A stretch of 64,000 bases of DNA from Fusicatenibacter sp. (GTDB lineage: Bacteria; Bacillota; Clostridia; Lachnospirales; Lachnospiraceae). The position numbers and the translations under genes were made by a program. Position 1 is the first letter of the stretch. Every line of letters begins with the position of its first letter. Under the pieces are notes generated by a model. It had not been told where the DNA came from and did no database searches. It saw nothing but the letters and a program-made list of their open reading frames with translations. Below are positions 1 through 9,885 of the stretch, one piece after another. The DNA lies in the NCBI GenBank assembly GCA_022766945.1, contig JALEOU010000044.1, positions 1-64,000 on the forward strand, read 5' to 3'.

Positions 1-56
1 AATCTGCGTAAAGCGCTGTCCAACGTCTCGTTTTCTTTAACGATTACATTTGACAT
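1..56 (-). CDS. rpsU: 30S ribosomal protein S21, N-terminal fragment (runs off window start)
   Basis: Reverse complement reads MSNVIVKENETLDSALRRF, the typical S21 N-terminus; truncated at base 1. Confidence 0.85.
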   Translation of the reverse strand, partial: MSNVIVKENETLDSALRR

Positions 57-263
57 AGTCTCACACCTAACCTCCCTCCAGTTGTAGATTGTGCATAATA
101 CAACTGTATGGGTATTTTTTTTGCACTGTTATTATTATAACAGAAAAATCCCATTCGTCAACTGCTTTTACTCATTTTGGCAAAAAAGTTATTTTTCATC
201 GGTATTTCCACCGTTTTTTATGCAACATCACAGGAAACTTCTTCCAATGGTGCAAAACCTTAC

Positions 264-2903
264 TTAGCTAATCTGAGCCAGGAGTACCTCTTTTGCACGT
301 AAAATCGCATCTTCAATCTTCTCAGGATTCTTGCCGCCTGCCTGTGCCATATTTGGACGGCCGCCGCCGCCTCCTCCGACAACCGCTGCCACTTCCTTGA
401 TTAGTTTTCCTGCATGTGCACCCTTCTTCATTGCATCGTCTGTCACCATAGCCAAGAGGCTTACTTTTCCTTCTTTCGCAGAGGCCAGTACAACCACTCC
501 GCTGCCAAGTTTCTCTTTTAACTGGTCACCCAGATCACGCAGACCATTCATATCAACATCCGGTACCGATGCTGCAAGAAGATTCACACCATTTACTTCG
601 GTAACTTTATCCATCACATCGCCGAGAGATTCTCTGGCAAGTTTGCTCTTTAAGGATTCATTCTCACTGGAAAGTGTTTTTAGTTCGTTCTGGAGATGAG
701 CGATCTTGTCCAGCAGTTCCGATGGTGTCGTTTTCAGAAGTGCTGCTGCTGCATGCAGACGTTCCTCCTGCTCTTTATAATAAGCGGTAACTCCGGAACC
801 GGTCAGTGCTTCAATTCTTCGAACACCGGCAGCAATACCAGACTCAGAAACAATCTTAAAGAGAGAAATCTCGGAAGTATTTTTTACATGAGTACCGCCG
901 CACAGTTCCTTGGAGAAGTCTCCCATGGATACAACGCGTACCTCATCTCCGTATTTCTCACCAAATAATGCCATAGCACCGGATTTTTTCGCATCATCGA
1001 TGCCCATGATATCGGTATGCACCGGAAGCTGTTCCTGAATTTCCTTGTTTACCAGGTCTTCCACCGCGCGAAGTTCCCTGGGGGTAACTGCTGTAAAATG
1101 AACGAAATCAAAACGAAGTCTGTTTGGCGTCACAAGAGAACCTTTCTGCTCTACATGGGATCCCAGAACGGTTTTCAGTGCTTTCTGAAGCAGGTGTGTT
1201 GCACTGTGGTTTTTCTCCGTATCTTTTCTTGCCGCGGTATCAACCTCCAGTGTCACTGTTTCTCCATCGGAAATCATTCCGGATTTCATAACACCGACAT
1301 GACCGTATTTTCCGCCTCGCAGCTTGATGGTATCCTCCACCTCGAAGACACCGTTTGCGGTTCTGATCACACCGCGGTCACCCTGCTGACCACCCATGGT
1401 AGCATAGAATGGAGTCTTTTCCACAAAAATGGTTCCCTTCTGTCCTTCCATAAGAGCGGCTACGATTTCGGTTTCAGTTGTCATGACTGTCACTTTGGAA
1501 TCGTAGATCAGATATTCATATCCTTCAAATTCCGTAGTGATGGACGGGTCAATCTCATCATAAACAGTGGCATCAGCGCCCATGTAGTTTGTCACCTCAC
1601 GGCTCTCTCTTGCGCGGGTGCGCTGCTCTTCCATAGCTGCACGGAAGCCTTCTTCATCAATCCCATAGCCCTTCTCCTCCAGAATCTCTTTTGTCAGATC
1701 CAGCGGGAACCCATAGGTATCGTACAGTTTGAAAGCGTCCTGTCCATCCAGTGTCTTTTTCCCTTCTTCCTGCATCTTTGCTTCCAGATCCGCAAGAATC
1801 CGAAGACCCTGATCTATGGTTTTGTTAAACTGTGTCTCTTCATTGCGCAATACATTGAAGATGAACTCTTTTTTCTCTTCCAGTTCCGGATAGCCATCTT
1901 TTGACCCGTCAATCACGCTTGCACTAAGCTTTGCAAGAAACAGGCCGTCAATGCCAAGAAGACGTCCGTGACGAGCCGCGCGGCGAATCAGCCGTCGCAG
2001 CACATATCCTCTGCCTTCATTGGTAGGCATAATACCGTCAGATATCATAAAGGTAGCGGAACGAATATGGTCTGTAATCAGTCGAATAGAGACATCCGCA
2101 TCGTGGTCTGCACCGTAGGTTTTTCCTGCAATCTCGCAGACCTTATCGCGCAGTGCCTGAATCGTATCCACATCAAAAATGGAATCCACATCCTGAACCA
2201 CAACCGCCAGACGCTCCAGCCCCATACCTGTATCAATGTTCTTCTGAATCAGTTCTGTGTAATGTCCTTCTCCATCATTGTTAAACTGGCTGAATACGTT
2301 GTTCCATACTTCCATATAGCGGTCACAATCGCATCCGACTGTACATCCGGGCTTGCCGCAGCCGTACTTTTCACCGCGATCATAGTAGATTTCAGAACAC
2401 GGGCCGCAGGGACCTGCACCGTGCTCCCAGAAATTATCTTCCTTACCAAAACGAAAAATGCGTTCTGCCGGAATACCTATTTCTTTATTCCAGATCTCGA
2501 ATGCTTCATCATCATCCTGGAAAACGGATGGATATAAACGATTCGGATCCAACCCGATCACCTCGGTTAAGAACTCCCAGGACCAGGCAATTGCTTCATG
2601 CTTAAAATAATCACCAAAAGAAAAGTTACCAAGCATCTCAAAGAAGGTTCCATGACGAGCCGTCTTTCCAACGTTTTCAATATCACCGGTACGAATACAC
2701 TTCTGGCAGGTGGTTACCCTTCTGCGCGGCGGAATCTCTGCGCCCGTAAAATACGGTTTGAGCGGCGCCATACCGGAGTTGATCAGAAGAAGACTTTTAT
2801 CATTGTGCGGAATCAATGAAAAGCTTTTCATCGCCAGATGTCCCTTACTCTCAAAAAACTCCAGAAACATCCTACGTAATTCATTTACGCCATATTTTTC
2901 CAT
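264..2903 (-). CDS. alaS: Alanine--tRNA ligase
   Basis: 879 aa; class II AlaRS motifs, SATHLLQKAL and CGGTHV editing motifs, Gly-rich C-terminus. Confidence 0.98.
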   Translation of the reverse strand: MEKYGVNELRRMFLEFFESKGHLAMKSFSLIPHNDKSLLLINSGMAPLKPYFTGAEIPPRRRVTTCQKCIRTGDIENVGKTARHGTFFEMLGNFSFGDYFKHEAIAWSWEFLTEVIGLDPNRLYPSVFQDDDEAFEIWNKEIGIPAERIFRFGKEDNFWEHGAGPCGPCSEIYYDRGEKYGCGKPGCTVGCDCDRYMEVWNNVFSQFNNDGEGHYTELIQKNIDTGMGLERLAVVVQDVDSIFDVDTIQALRDKVCEIAGKTYGADHDADVSIRLITDHIRSATFMISDGIMPTNEGRGYVLRRLIRRAARHGRLLGIDGLFLAKLSASVIDGSKDGYPELEEKKEFIFNVLRNEETQFNKTIDQGLRILADLEAKMQEEGKKTLDGQDAFKLYDTYGFPLDLTKEILEEKGYGIDEEGFRAAMEEQRTRARESREVTNYMGADATVYDEIDPSITTEFEGYEYLIYDSKVTVMTTETEIVAALMEGQKGTIFVEKTPFYATMGGQQGDRGVIRTANGVFEVEDTIKLRGGKYGHVGVMKSGMISDGETVTLEVDTAARKDTEKNHSATHLLQKALKTVLGSHVEQKGSLVTPNRLRFDFVHFTAVTPRELRAVEDLVNKEIQEQLPVHTDIMGIDDAKKSGAMALFGEKYGDEVRVVSMGDFSKELCGGTHVKNTSEISLFKIVSESGIAAGVRRIEALTGSGVTAYYKEQEERLHAAAALLKTTPSELLDKIAHLQNELKTLSSENESLKSKLARESLGDVMDKVTEVNGVNLLAASVPDVDMNGLRDLGDQLKEKLGSGVVVLASAKEGKVSLLAMVTDDAMKKGAHAGKLIKEVAAVVGGGGGGRPNMAQAGGKNPEKIEDAILRAKEVLLAQIS

Positions 2904-3023
2904 GACTGTTTTTCCTCCATAATAAAACAGATCCGTAACTATTCAGCATTCAGTCCAGATAATACACCTGACATCCGATCAGTTCCAAACAGTTACACAT
3001 ATCACATATCATAGCACAACCAT

Positions 3024-4250
3024 TTACTTTACGCAAACTTTTTTGAAATTCTTCTTACCCCTTTTCAGGACAATTCCATCACCCATAAGTGCATTTTTTG
3101 TCAAAACATATTTAAAATCTGTGATTTTTTCTCCGTCCACAGAGACACCGCCCTGCTCCACAGCACGACGGCCTTCATTTCTGGTTTTCACCAGTTCTGA
3201 CTTTACGAGCAGGCTGACCAGATCAATCGATCCCTCGTTCAAATCTTCCTCATTCAGCTCACATATCGGCATGTGTTCGGAATTTCCGGAAGAGAAAATG
3301 GCTCTTGCACCTTCCTGCGCCTTCTTTGCCTCTTCCTCTCCGTGTACCATGGCTGTCAGTTCATATGCCAGAATCTCCTTTGCCTCATTTAACTGACTTC
3401 CCTCCCACTTGTCCATCTCATTGATCTGCTCCAGAGGCAGGAAGGTCAGCATACGGATACATTTTAATACATCCGCATCACCTACATTGCGCCAGTACTG
3501 ATAGAAATCAAACGGGCTTGTTTTGTTCGGATCCAGCCATACTGCATTTCCGGCAGTCTTGCCCATCTTTTTGCCCTGGGAATCTGTAAGGAGGGTGATC
3601 GTCATTGCGTAAGCATCCTTACCAAGTTTCCGGCGGATCAGTTCCGTACCGCCAAGCATATTAGACCACTGATCATCACCGCCAAACTGCATGTTGCATC
3701 CGTATTTCTGGAACATGTAGTAAAAATCATAACTCTGCATGATCATGTAGTTAAATTCCAGGAATGAAAGACCCTTCTCCATACGCTGTTTGTAGCACTC
3801 TGCTCTTAACATGTTATTTACACTAAAGCATGCACCCACTTCGCGCAGCATCTCAACATAGTTCAGGTTCATCAGCCAATCTGCATTGTTCAGCATCATC
3901 GCTTTCCCCTCACCAAAATCAATGAAACGCTCCATCTGACGTTTGAAGCACTCGGCATTGTGATCGATCTCCTCACGGGTCAGCATCTTTCTCATATCTG
4001 TTCTTCCGGACGGATCACCGATCATGGTGGTTCCTCCGCCAATCAGCGCAATCGGTTTATTTCCGGCCATCTGCATTCTCTTCATGAGCGTCAGCGCCAT
4101 AAAATGACCGGCTGTCAGACTGTCCGCAGTACAATCGAAGCCGATATAAAAGGTCGCCTTCCCATGATTGACAAGTTCTTTGATCTCTGCTTCGTCGGTT
4201 ACCTGGGCAATCAATCCTCTGGCAACTAATTCGTCGTAAATCTGCATCAT
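3024..4250 (-). CDS. tyrS: Tyrosine--tRNA ligase
   Basis: Class I TyrRS with GHFMALTLMKRMQ and KMGKT motifs, C-terminal S4 domain. Confidence 0.97.
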   Translation of the reverse strand: MMQIYDELVARGLIAQVTDEAEIKELVNHGKATFYIGFDCTADSLTAGHFMALTLMKRMQMAGNKPIALIGGGTTMIGDPSGRTDMRKMLTREEIDHNAECFKRQMERFIDFGEGKAMMLNNADWLMNLNYVEMLREVGACFSVNNMLRAECYKQRMEKGLSFLEFNYMIMQSYDFYYMFQKYGCNMQFGGDDQWSNMLGGTELIRRKLGKDAYAMTITLLTDSQGKKMGKTAGNAVWLDPNKTSPFDFYQYWRNVGDADVLKCIRMLTFLPLEQINEMDKWEGSQLNEAKEILAYELTAMVHGEEEAKKAQEGARAIFSSGNSEHMPICELNEEDLNEGSIDLVSLLVKSELVKTRNEGRRAVEQGGVSVDGEKITDFKYVLTKNALMGDGIVLKRGKKNFKKVCVK

Positions 4251-4334
4251 ATTATTCTCCTTTATCAGTTCTTTTCTTCGGGTACGTATGACCGTTTCGG
4301 ATCGAGAACTTTTTTGCTGCTTTGCAGTGTAAAA

Positions 4335-4650
4335 GCATTAAAAAAGCCCTCGTCCTTTCGATTCCAAGGACGAGAGCCCGTATCTCCCGTGTTACCACCT
4401 TACTTCACAGCTGTCTCACGGCAGCTGCCTTTGTCGGTATCCAAAAAGTGAATACCCTGACGCTGTAACGTTCGTCTCTTACGGCGCAGCCTACTTTTGA
4501 ACGGAACAAATGATCCGTTTGGTTTCGGTGCGCAGCTCCGGGAGGTATTCGAATCCATGGATCGTTGTGCGCCTCTCATCAACCGGCAGCTTTCTGTACA
4601 CATCTCCACAGCCTACTTGTTCCCTTCACAGCCTTTCTGATATGAACCTA
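4335..4650 (-). promoter_or_regulatory. T-box leader (probably Tyr-specific) upstream of tyrS
   Basis: Minus strand contains AAGGTGGTAACACGGG (T-box), followed by terminator stem CTCGTCCTT/AAGGACGAG with T-run; GAATACC upstream is compatible with a UAC specifier. Confidence 0.9.
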
Positions 4651-4681
4651 GTATAATCATTGCATTTCAAAATGTCAAGTA

Positions 4682-6034
4682 TTACTCTTTCGGAAATGAA
4701 AAGTAAAAACAGGTTCCTTCCCCCAGATGGCTGACTACCCGAATCTCGCCTTTATGCACCTTAACAATCCATTTCACCATGGAAAGACCAAGACCCTGAC
4801 CATCATTTTGACTTCGGGAAGGATCCGCCTGATAAAATCTGTCCCAGATCTTCGGTAAATCCTCCTCGGAAATCCCAATCCCATCATCACGGACTTCTCC
4901 GTTCATTCGATCTCCCCAGCTTTGCAGGCTTACGCAGATGTGACCGCCTTCCTTCCCGTAGGTCACTGCATTGTTCAAAAGATTCATCCAAAAACGGATC
5001 AGAAGTGTCTCGTCACCAGTCAGATACATGCCCTCAGTGATATTTGTTTCCAACGTTATCCCTTTTTCGTCTGCTTTTTCGCGGATTTCTTCCACCGCCA
5101 TCTCTGTCAGTTCGCTGAAATTAATTCGTTCCTGCTCTACCTTTTCTCTTCCCTGGTCTGCCCGTGAGAGTATCAAAAGCTGTGAAATCATTCCTGTCAG
5201 GTACTTTACTTTCTGCTCAAGAAGGAGTACACCTTCCCGCACTTCATCATCCAGATGATCCTTTTCCAGAAGTTCCTCACACTGGAGCACCATAGCGGAA
5301 AGCGGTGTGCGAAGTTCGTGTGATACATCCGAAGTAAACTGCTGTTCTCTTGACAGACTTTTTTCCACCTGATCCAGAAGCTCATCAAAAGTAGCTGCCA
5401 GATGATAAATTTCATCTTTCCCTTCTCCGAGCAGGATTCTTTGGGACAGATCGCCGTCCCTGCAGATTTTCTGAACGGTTTCTGTCATTGTTTTCACAGG
5501 ACGCAGTGTCTTTCCTGTCATATAATACCCCAGCGCTGCGCTTAAAAGAACAAGCAGCGGCAGAAAAATCACCGCCAGGTGAACAGTGGATCGAAAGTTT
5601 GCTTCCGCAGCGGTAACTGAGACAACACCCCGAATGTCTACCACCCCATAGTCCGAAACACGATAGACAAGATCCATCACGTAATATTCCGCTGAAACTC
5701 CCTGATATCGTCTGACACTTCCATCTTCAAAAGGTATCTGATTATCAAATCCATACGGGATTTTCCCATAGAGAAGAGTCCCGTCGGAAGCATAGACGGA
5801 CAGGTAAATGCCGTGTTCCAGTTCCAGCAGATCGGAATCGAATCTTAATTTTTCTCCGTCAAAACGTATATTTTCTCTGGCATCCATGACCTGTTTTTCC
5901 AGCTGGTTCTGTACATTGCCAAGCAATTCCTGACTGCTGATGGAAAACAGAATTGCAAGAATCCCAAAAACAACCGCTGACATCAAAACTGTGTATAGAA
6001 ATGTCAGCTTTACTTTCAAAGATACTTTTTTCAT
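4682..6034 (-). CDS. Sensor histidine kinase (HAMP, HisKA, HATPase)
   Basis: Two TM segments, FTSDVSHELRTPLSAM H-box, GQGLGLSMVKWIV G-box. Confidence 0.95.
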   Translation of the reverse strand: MKKVSLKVKLTFLYTVLMSAVVFGILAILFSISSQELLGNVQNQLEKQVMDARENIRFDGEKLRFDSDLLELEHGIYLSVYASDGTLLYGKIPYGFDNQIPFEDGSVRRYQGVSAEYYVMDLVYRVSDYGVVDIRGVVSVTAAEANFRSTVHLAVIFLPLLVLLSAALGYYMTGKTLRPVKTMTETVQKICRDGDLSQRILLGEGKDEIYHLAATFDELLDQVEKSLSREQQFTSDVSHELRTPLSAMVLQCEELLEKDHLDDEVREGVLLLEQKVKYLTGMISQLLILSRADQGREKVEQERINFSELTEMAVEEIREKADEKGITLETNITEGMYLTGDETLLIRFWMNLLNNAVTYGKEGGHICVSLQSWGDRMNGEVRDDGIGISEEDLPKIWDRFYQADPSRSQNDGQGLGLSMVKWIVKVHKGEIRVVSHLGEGTCFYFSFPKE

Positions 6035-6708
6035 TTTTCCTGCTCCCTCAGGACATACCCGACTCCTCTGACTGTATGAATCAGCTTTTTTTCATACCCT
6101 TCATCAATTTTTTTCCGCAGATACCGAATATAAACATCGATCACGTTCGATCCACCCAGATAATCATAATTCCAGAGATGCTGCTCCAGTTTTTCTCTTG
6201 ACAGCACCATCCCCTGATTCTGAATCATATAGCGAAGCAGCGAAAATTCTTTTCCTGACAATTGAATTTCTTTTCCACCGCGCAGAACTCTGTGCGTGTC
6301 CACATGCAACTCCAGATCCAGAAGACGGTAAACACTTGTTTTTTCCGTGGCAGGCTTTCGAAGCATTACGCGGATTCTTGCAAGTAATTCCTCAAAAGCA
6401 AAGGGTTTAATCAGATAATCATCCGCACCGGCATCCAGCCCGGCAACACGGTCCTCAATACTATCCCGCGCGGTCAGAAGCAATACAGGGACCTTATTTC
6501 CATCCTGGCGCAGCTTATTCAAAACCGTGATTCCATCTATTTCAGGCATCATAATATCCAGAATCAACGCATCATATTCCGCACAGAGAAGGTAATCAAA
6601 CACCTCCCGTCCATTATGACAGGAATCCACACTGTAATTTTCCGCAGCAAGTCTTCTGACAATCAGTTTATTCATATCCCGATCATCCTCTGCAACCAAT
6701 ATCCGCAT
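6031..6708 (-). CDS. OmpR-family response regulator
   Basis: MRILVAEDDRDMNKLI receiver, DALILDIMMPEIDG phosphoacceptor, winged-helix C-terminus; likely internal start at MRILVAEDD; overlaps the kinase start. Confidence 0.93.
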   Translation of the reverse strand: MRILVAEDDRDMNKLIVRRLAAENYSVDSCHNGREVFDYLLCAEYDALILDIMMPEIDGITVLNKLRQDGNKVPVLLLTARDSIEDRVAGLDAGADDYLIKPFAFEELLARIRVMLRKPATEKTSVYRLLDLELHVDTHRVLRGGKEIQLSGKEFSLLRYMIQNQGMVLSREKLEQHLWNYDYLGGSNVIDVYIRYLRKKIDEGYEKKLIHTVRGVGYVLREQEK

Positions 6709-6776
6709 ATGATAAGCCTCTTTCCATATCAATTTTTTCCGGTTTCTGCTCTTCTCCATTACCTGATTCCGATCAA

Positions 6777-7460
6777 TCAGTCCACTTCTTCCTTCCATTC
6801 CAGCAACTGGCCATCCGCTGCATTGAGTTCAAATTCATATTCTCTCCCATTATAGTGGATTTCACCTTCATATCTCCAACAGCCATCTTCTTCTTCCAGT
6901 TTCATTTTCAAATGCTCTTTTCCGGCTCCCTGAACACGGTTCAAAACAATTTCCGCTGCCTCATCGTATGCCATCACCTGGACCGCTGCATGATCGTGTT
7001 CCTCTTCATGTTCATGGTGCGTATCGCTTTGCGATTTGCATTCCATTTTCCGCACTTCGCCGGTGGAGACATCAACGTCACAGTCATAATTACTGTTCTG
7101 CACACAGAACTCGATCTCATAAATTTCTTTTCCATCATCATACTCTTTCTTGACAGTGACATAGGAAGCATCTGCTTCTTCCACTCCTGCATATCGAAAA
7201 GCAATCTCTTTTGCAGATGTCTCATCAATTACACTGTACGCTTGTGTTTGCTCTGTTGTTTCTGTGTTTGCTTTTGCTTTATTGCTGTCTGCTGTAGTTT
7301 TTGGTGCAGTCGCCTGCATCTGATCTTCGCCTGCATAAGATACGGACGAAACTGTAATCTGCGTCTGATCCATTTGACCTGCCTCCCTGGAACCACAGCC
7401 GGCAAGGAGGACTCCTCCTGTAAGAACTAAAATCGTAAGAAATCTTTTTTTCATCATCAT
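6777..7460 (-). CDS. PepSY-domain lipoprotein with His/Glu-rich loop
   Basis: Lipobox LLAGCGS; two PepSY-like repeats; central HHEHEEEHDH segment. Confidence 0.85.
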   Translation of the reverse strand: MMMKKRFLTILVLTGGVLLAGCGSREAGQMDQTQITVSSVSYAGEDQMQATAPKTTADSNKAKANTETTEQTQAYSVIDETSAKEIAFRYAGVEEADASYVTVKKEYDDGKEIYEIEFCVQNSNYDCDVDVSTGEVRKMECKSQSDTHHEHEEEHDHAAVQVMAYDEAAEIVLNRVQGAGKEHLKMKLEEEDGCWRYEGEIHYNGREYEFELNAADGQLLEWKEEVD

Positions 7461-7586
7461 TCTCCTCTATTATTTCGTCATGCTCAAGTTATAAAAATGA
7501 TTCGATCCAGATCAGTGAATCACTGTACTGTTATCTCACGGTTTTATCCTATACTGAAAAGATGAAAAGAAGATTAAAAAGCGAAT

Positions 7587-7943
7587 TTATTCTCTGTGAG
7601 TTCCCCTCACAATGCGGATACCTCCATTCTCAATTATTCTGCAGATTTTAATCATCCTCTCACATTCGGTCCCATCTTTTTTCATGCGACAGACTCCTAC
7701 GTGTATTGTTGTGACCTGTTCTTTCTGCAAACGTTCCAGTTTTTCCTGCATTCCGGGATCTTCCTCCGGTTCCTTTGGCTGCATCTCCTTACATCCGCCG
7801 CAGGTCATAAGAACGGCCAGTTCGGTATCTTTCGGATATCCACAAAAAAAATCTGTTTTTTCCCAAAAAGCAGAAAGACAACCTGCTCTGGTACAGACAT
7901 CATTTGAATTAAGACAAGTTAATATTCCTATCTTTTCTTTCAT
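7587..7943 (-). CDS. CGGC-domain protein (small Cys-rich protein)
   Basis: MKEKIGILTCLNSNDVCTRAGC...LMTCGGCKEM pattern of the CGGC family; start chosen at MKEKIG. Confidence 0.75.
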   Translation of the reverse strand: MKEKIGILTCLNSNDVCTRAGCLSAFWEKTDFFCGYPKDTELAVLMTCGGCKEMQPKEPEEDPGMQEKLERLQKEQVTTIHVGVCRMKKDGTECERMIKICRIIENGGIRIVRGTHRE

Positions 7944-8018
7944 AAATATACCCTCACAATTATCAACACAAATCGCCGCACGCAAATGTTCATCGTTTGC
8001 TGAGCGGCGATTAGGATA

Positions 8019-8774
8019 TTAATAAAACAGAATATGAAGGTTTCCCTTGCTGTCATTTACAACTTCGCTGTCTACCTGGTAAATCTCACGGATTAATTTC
8101 GATGTCAGAACTTCCCTGGGAGTTCCTTCCGCCACAATTTGCCCTTCCTTTAGCACGTACAGACGGTCGCAGAACATTGCTGCAATGTTAAGATCATGAA
8201 TTGCGGAAATCACAGTGACATCCAGTTGTTTTACAATTTTCAGGAGCTGCAGCTGGTGTGTAATATCCAGATGATTGGTTGGTTCATCCAAAATCAGGCA
8301 TGGTGTTTGCTGTGCCAGCGCCCTCGCAAGAATCACCCTCTGCTGTTCCCCTCCGGACAGCGTAGAAAAGCTGCGGTCTGCAAACTTTGTCATTCCCACT
8401 TTTTCCAGCGATTGACGGACAATCTCATAATCTTTGGCATTATCCCTCTCCAGCGCTTTTTTGTGCGGAGAGCGCCCCATGAGGACAACTTCACGCACTG
8501 AAAAATCGAAATTATAATAGTTATGCTGAGCAACAACAGCGATTTTTCTGGCGGACTCTTTATAGCTCATAGCGTCGATCGGAGTATCATCAATTTCAAC
8601 ATAGCCCTCATCCGGCTTTAAAACACGATACATACATTTGAGCAATGTGGATTTTCCACTGCCGTTTGGTCCGATCAGTCCAACAAACTCTTTTGTATTG
8701 GTCGTCAGGTTCAGTCCGTTCAGAATTCTGGCAGCACCGTAAGAAAGTTGAATTTCTTTCGCCGAAATTTTCAC
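8019..8774 (-). CDS. btuD: ABC transporter ATP-binding protein, cobalamin/siderophore type
   Basis: Walker A GPNGSGKST, LSGGEQQRV signature, LILDEPTNHLD; downstream of riboswitch-associated BtuF/BtuC-like genes. Confidence 0.88.
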   Translation of the reverse strand: MKISAKEIQLSYGAARILNGLNLTTNTKEFVGLIGPNGSGKSTLLKCMYRVLKPDEGYVEIDDTPIDAMSYKESARKIAVVAQHNYYNFDFSVREVVLMGRSPHKKALERDNAKDYEIVRQSLEKVGMTKFADRSFSTLSGGEQQRVILARALAQQTPCLILDEPTNHLDITHQLQLLKIVKQLDVTVISAIHDLNIAAMFCDRLYVLKEGQIVAEGTPREVLTSKLIREIYQVDSEVVNDSKGNLHILFY

Positions 8775-9859
8775 GTCCGTTCACCTCCAAACCCATAGGA
8801 ACGCCGTACCATAAGATAAATAAAGCATGGGGCTCCGATCAGGGAAATCAAAACGCCGATCGGCAATTCTGAATTCTTCAGGATGATGCGGCAGAGTACA
8901 TCCGCCCAAATGAGAAAAATGGATCCGACCAGCGCTGAAATTGGAATCAGCAGTTTATGATCCGTTCCAAAGATCATGCGGACTGCGTGAGGAACGACCA
9001 GACCTACAAATCCGATTACTCCGGCTGCATATACTGCGAATCCAACCATCAGTGAAGACAGGATCATGTATTTTCCCCGGACTTTATGAAGATCTGTTCC
9101 CAACGTGACAGATGTTTCATCCCCAAGAAGCATCAGGTTCAGATTGCGGAACTGCGTCCAGAAAATGGCTGTTCCCAGAATCATGATCGGCAGAATCACT
9201 CTGACATTCTCCCACTTGGCACTTGCCAAACTCCCCATAGTCCAGAACATAATTTCCGATGTTGCATTTTTATCATTCGCCAGATAGATCGCAAAGTTCG
9301 AAAACGCAGAACATACCGCGCTTACCGCCATTCCGGCGAGAATCAGCCTTCCGGCATTTGATGTTCCACCTATCTTCGACAAAAACAAAACAGCAAAAGA
9401 GGTGGCAACAGCACCCAGAAAAGCCATAATTCCCACAGAATTGGATCCCAAAAAAGTTCCAAAACCAAACAGAATTGCCAGTGTTGCTCCAAGCGAGGCA
9501 CCGGAGGAGATTCCAAGCACATAAGGATCCGCCAGCGGGTTTTTTACAACAGCCTGCATAATGACGCCGCACACAGAGAGTCCCATTCCTACCGCCACAG
9601 CGAGAAGGACTCTTGGGAACCGAATCAGCCAGACAACATCATGTACGGCACCGGAGGCATACGAGGAAAAACGCTCATCGCGAAATATTTCCCACGCAAT
9701 CACACTGTATACTTCCTTTACCGAGATTTCCGCATTTCCGAACGTAATTGCTGCAAGAACAGAAATAATCAGCAGAGACAGCAATATCACCAGCGCAGAG
9801 ATAAATGCCGGTATCGGCACTGTTTTTTTCTTCCCTTTTCTTCTAACAGTCAACTTCAC
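8771..9859 (-). CDS. btuC: FecCD-family ABC transporter permease, cobalamin type
   Basis: Multi-TM permease with NPLADPYVLGISSGASLGA and GFVGLVVPHAVR motifs. Confidence 0.9.
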   Translation of the reverse strand: MKLTVRRKGKKKTVPIPAFISALVILLSLLIISVLAAITFGNAEISVKEVYSVIAWEIFRDERFSSYASGAVHDVVWLIRFPRVLLAVAVGMGLSVCGVIMQAVVKNPLADPYVLGISSGASLGATLAILFGFGTFLGSNSVGIMAFLGAVATSFAVLFLSKIGGTSNAGRLILAGMAVSAVCSAFSNFAIYLANDKNATSEIMFWTMGSLASAKWENVRVILPIMILGTAIFWTQFRNLNLMLLGDETSVTLGTDLHKVRGKYMILSSLMVGFAVYAAGVIGFVGLVVPHAVRMIFGTDHKLLIPISALVGSIFLIWADVLCRIILKNSELPIGVLISLIGAPCFIYLMVRRSYGFGGERT

Positions 9860-9885
9860 GTTCTTACCTCTTCATGTGTCAGAAT

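Noticed and set aside
1017-1904. 295-aa plus-strand ORF and many other long antisense ORFs (e.g. 11-190 aa opposite alaS, hemCD, SpaA, cobT)
   Set aside because: They lie opposite well-supported genes, have no recognisable domains and atypical Cys/His/Phe-rich composition; typical shadow ORFs
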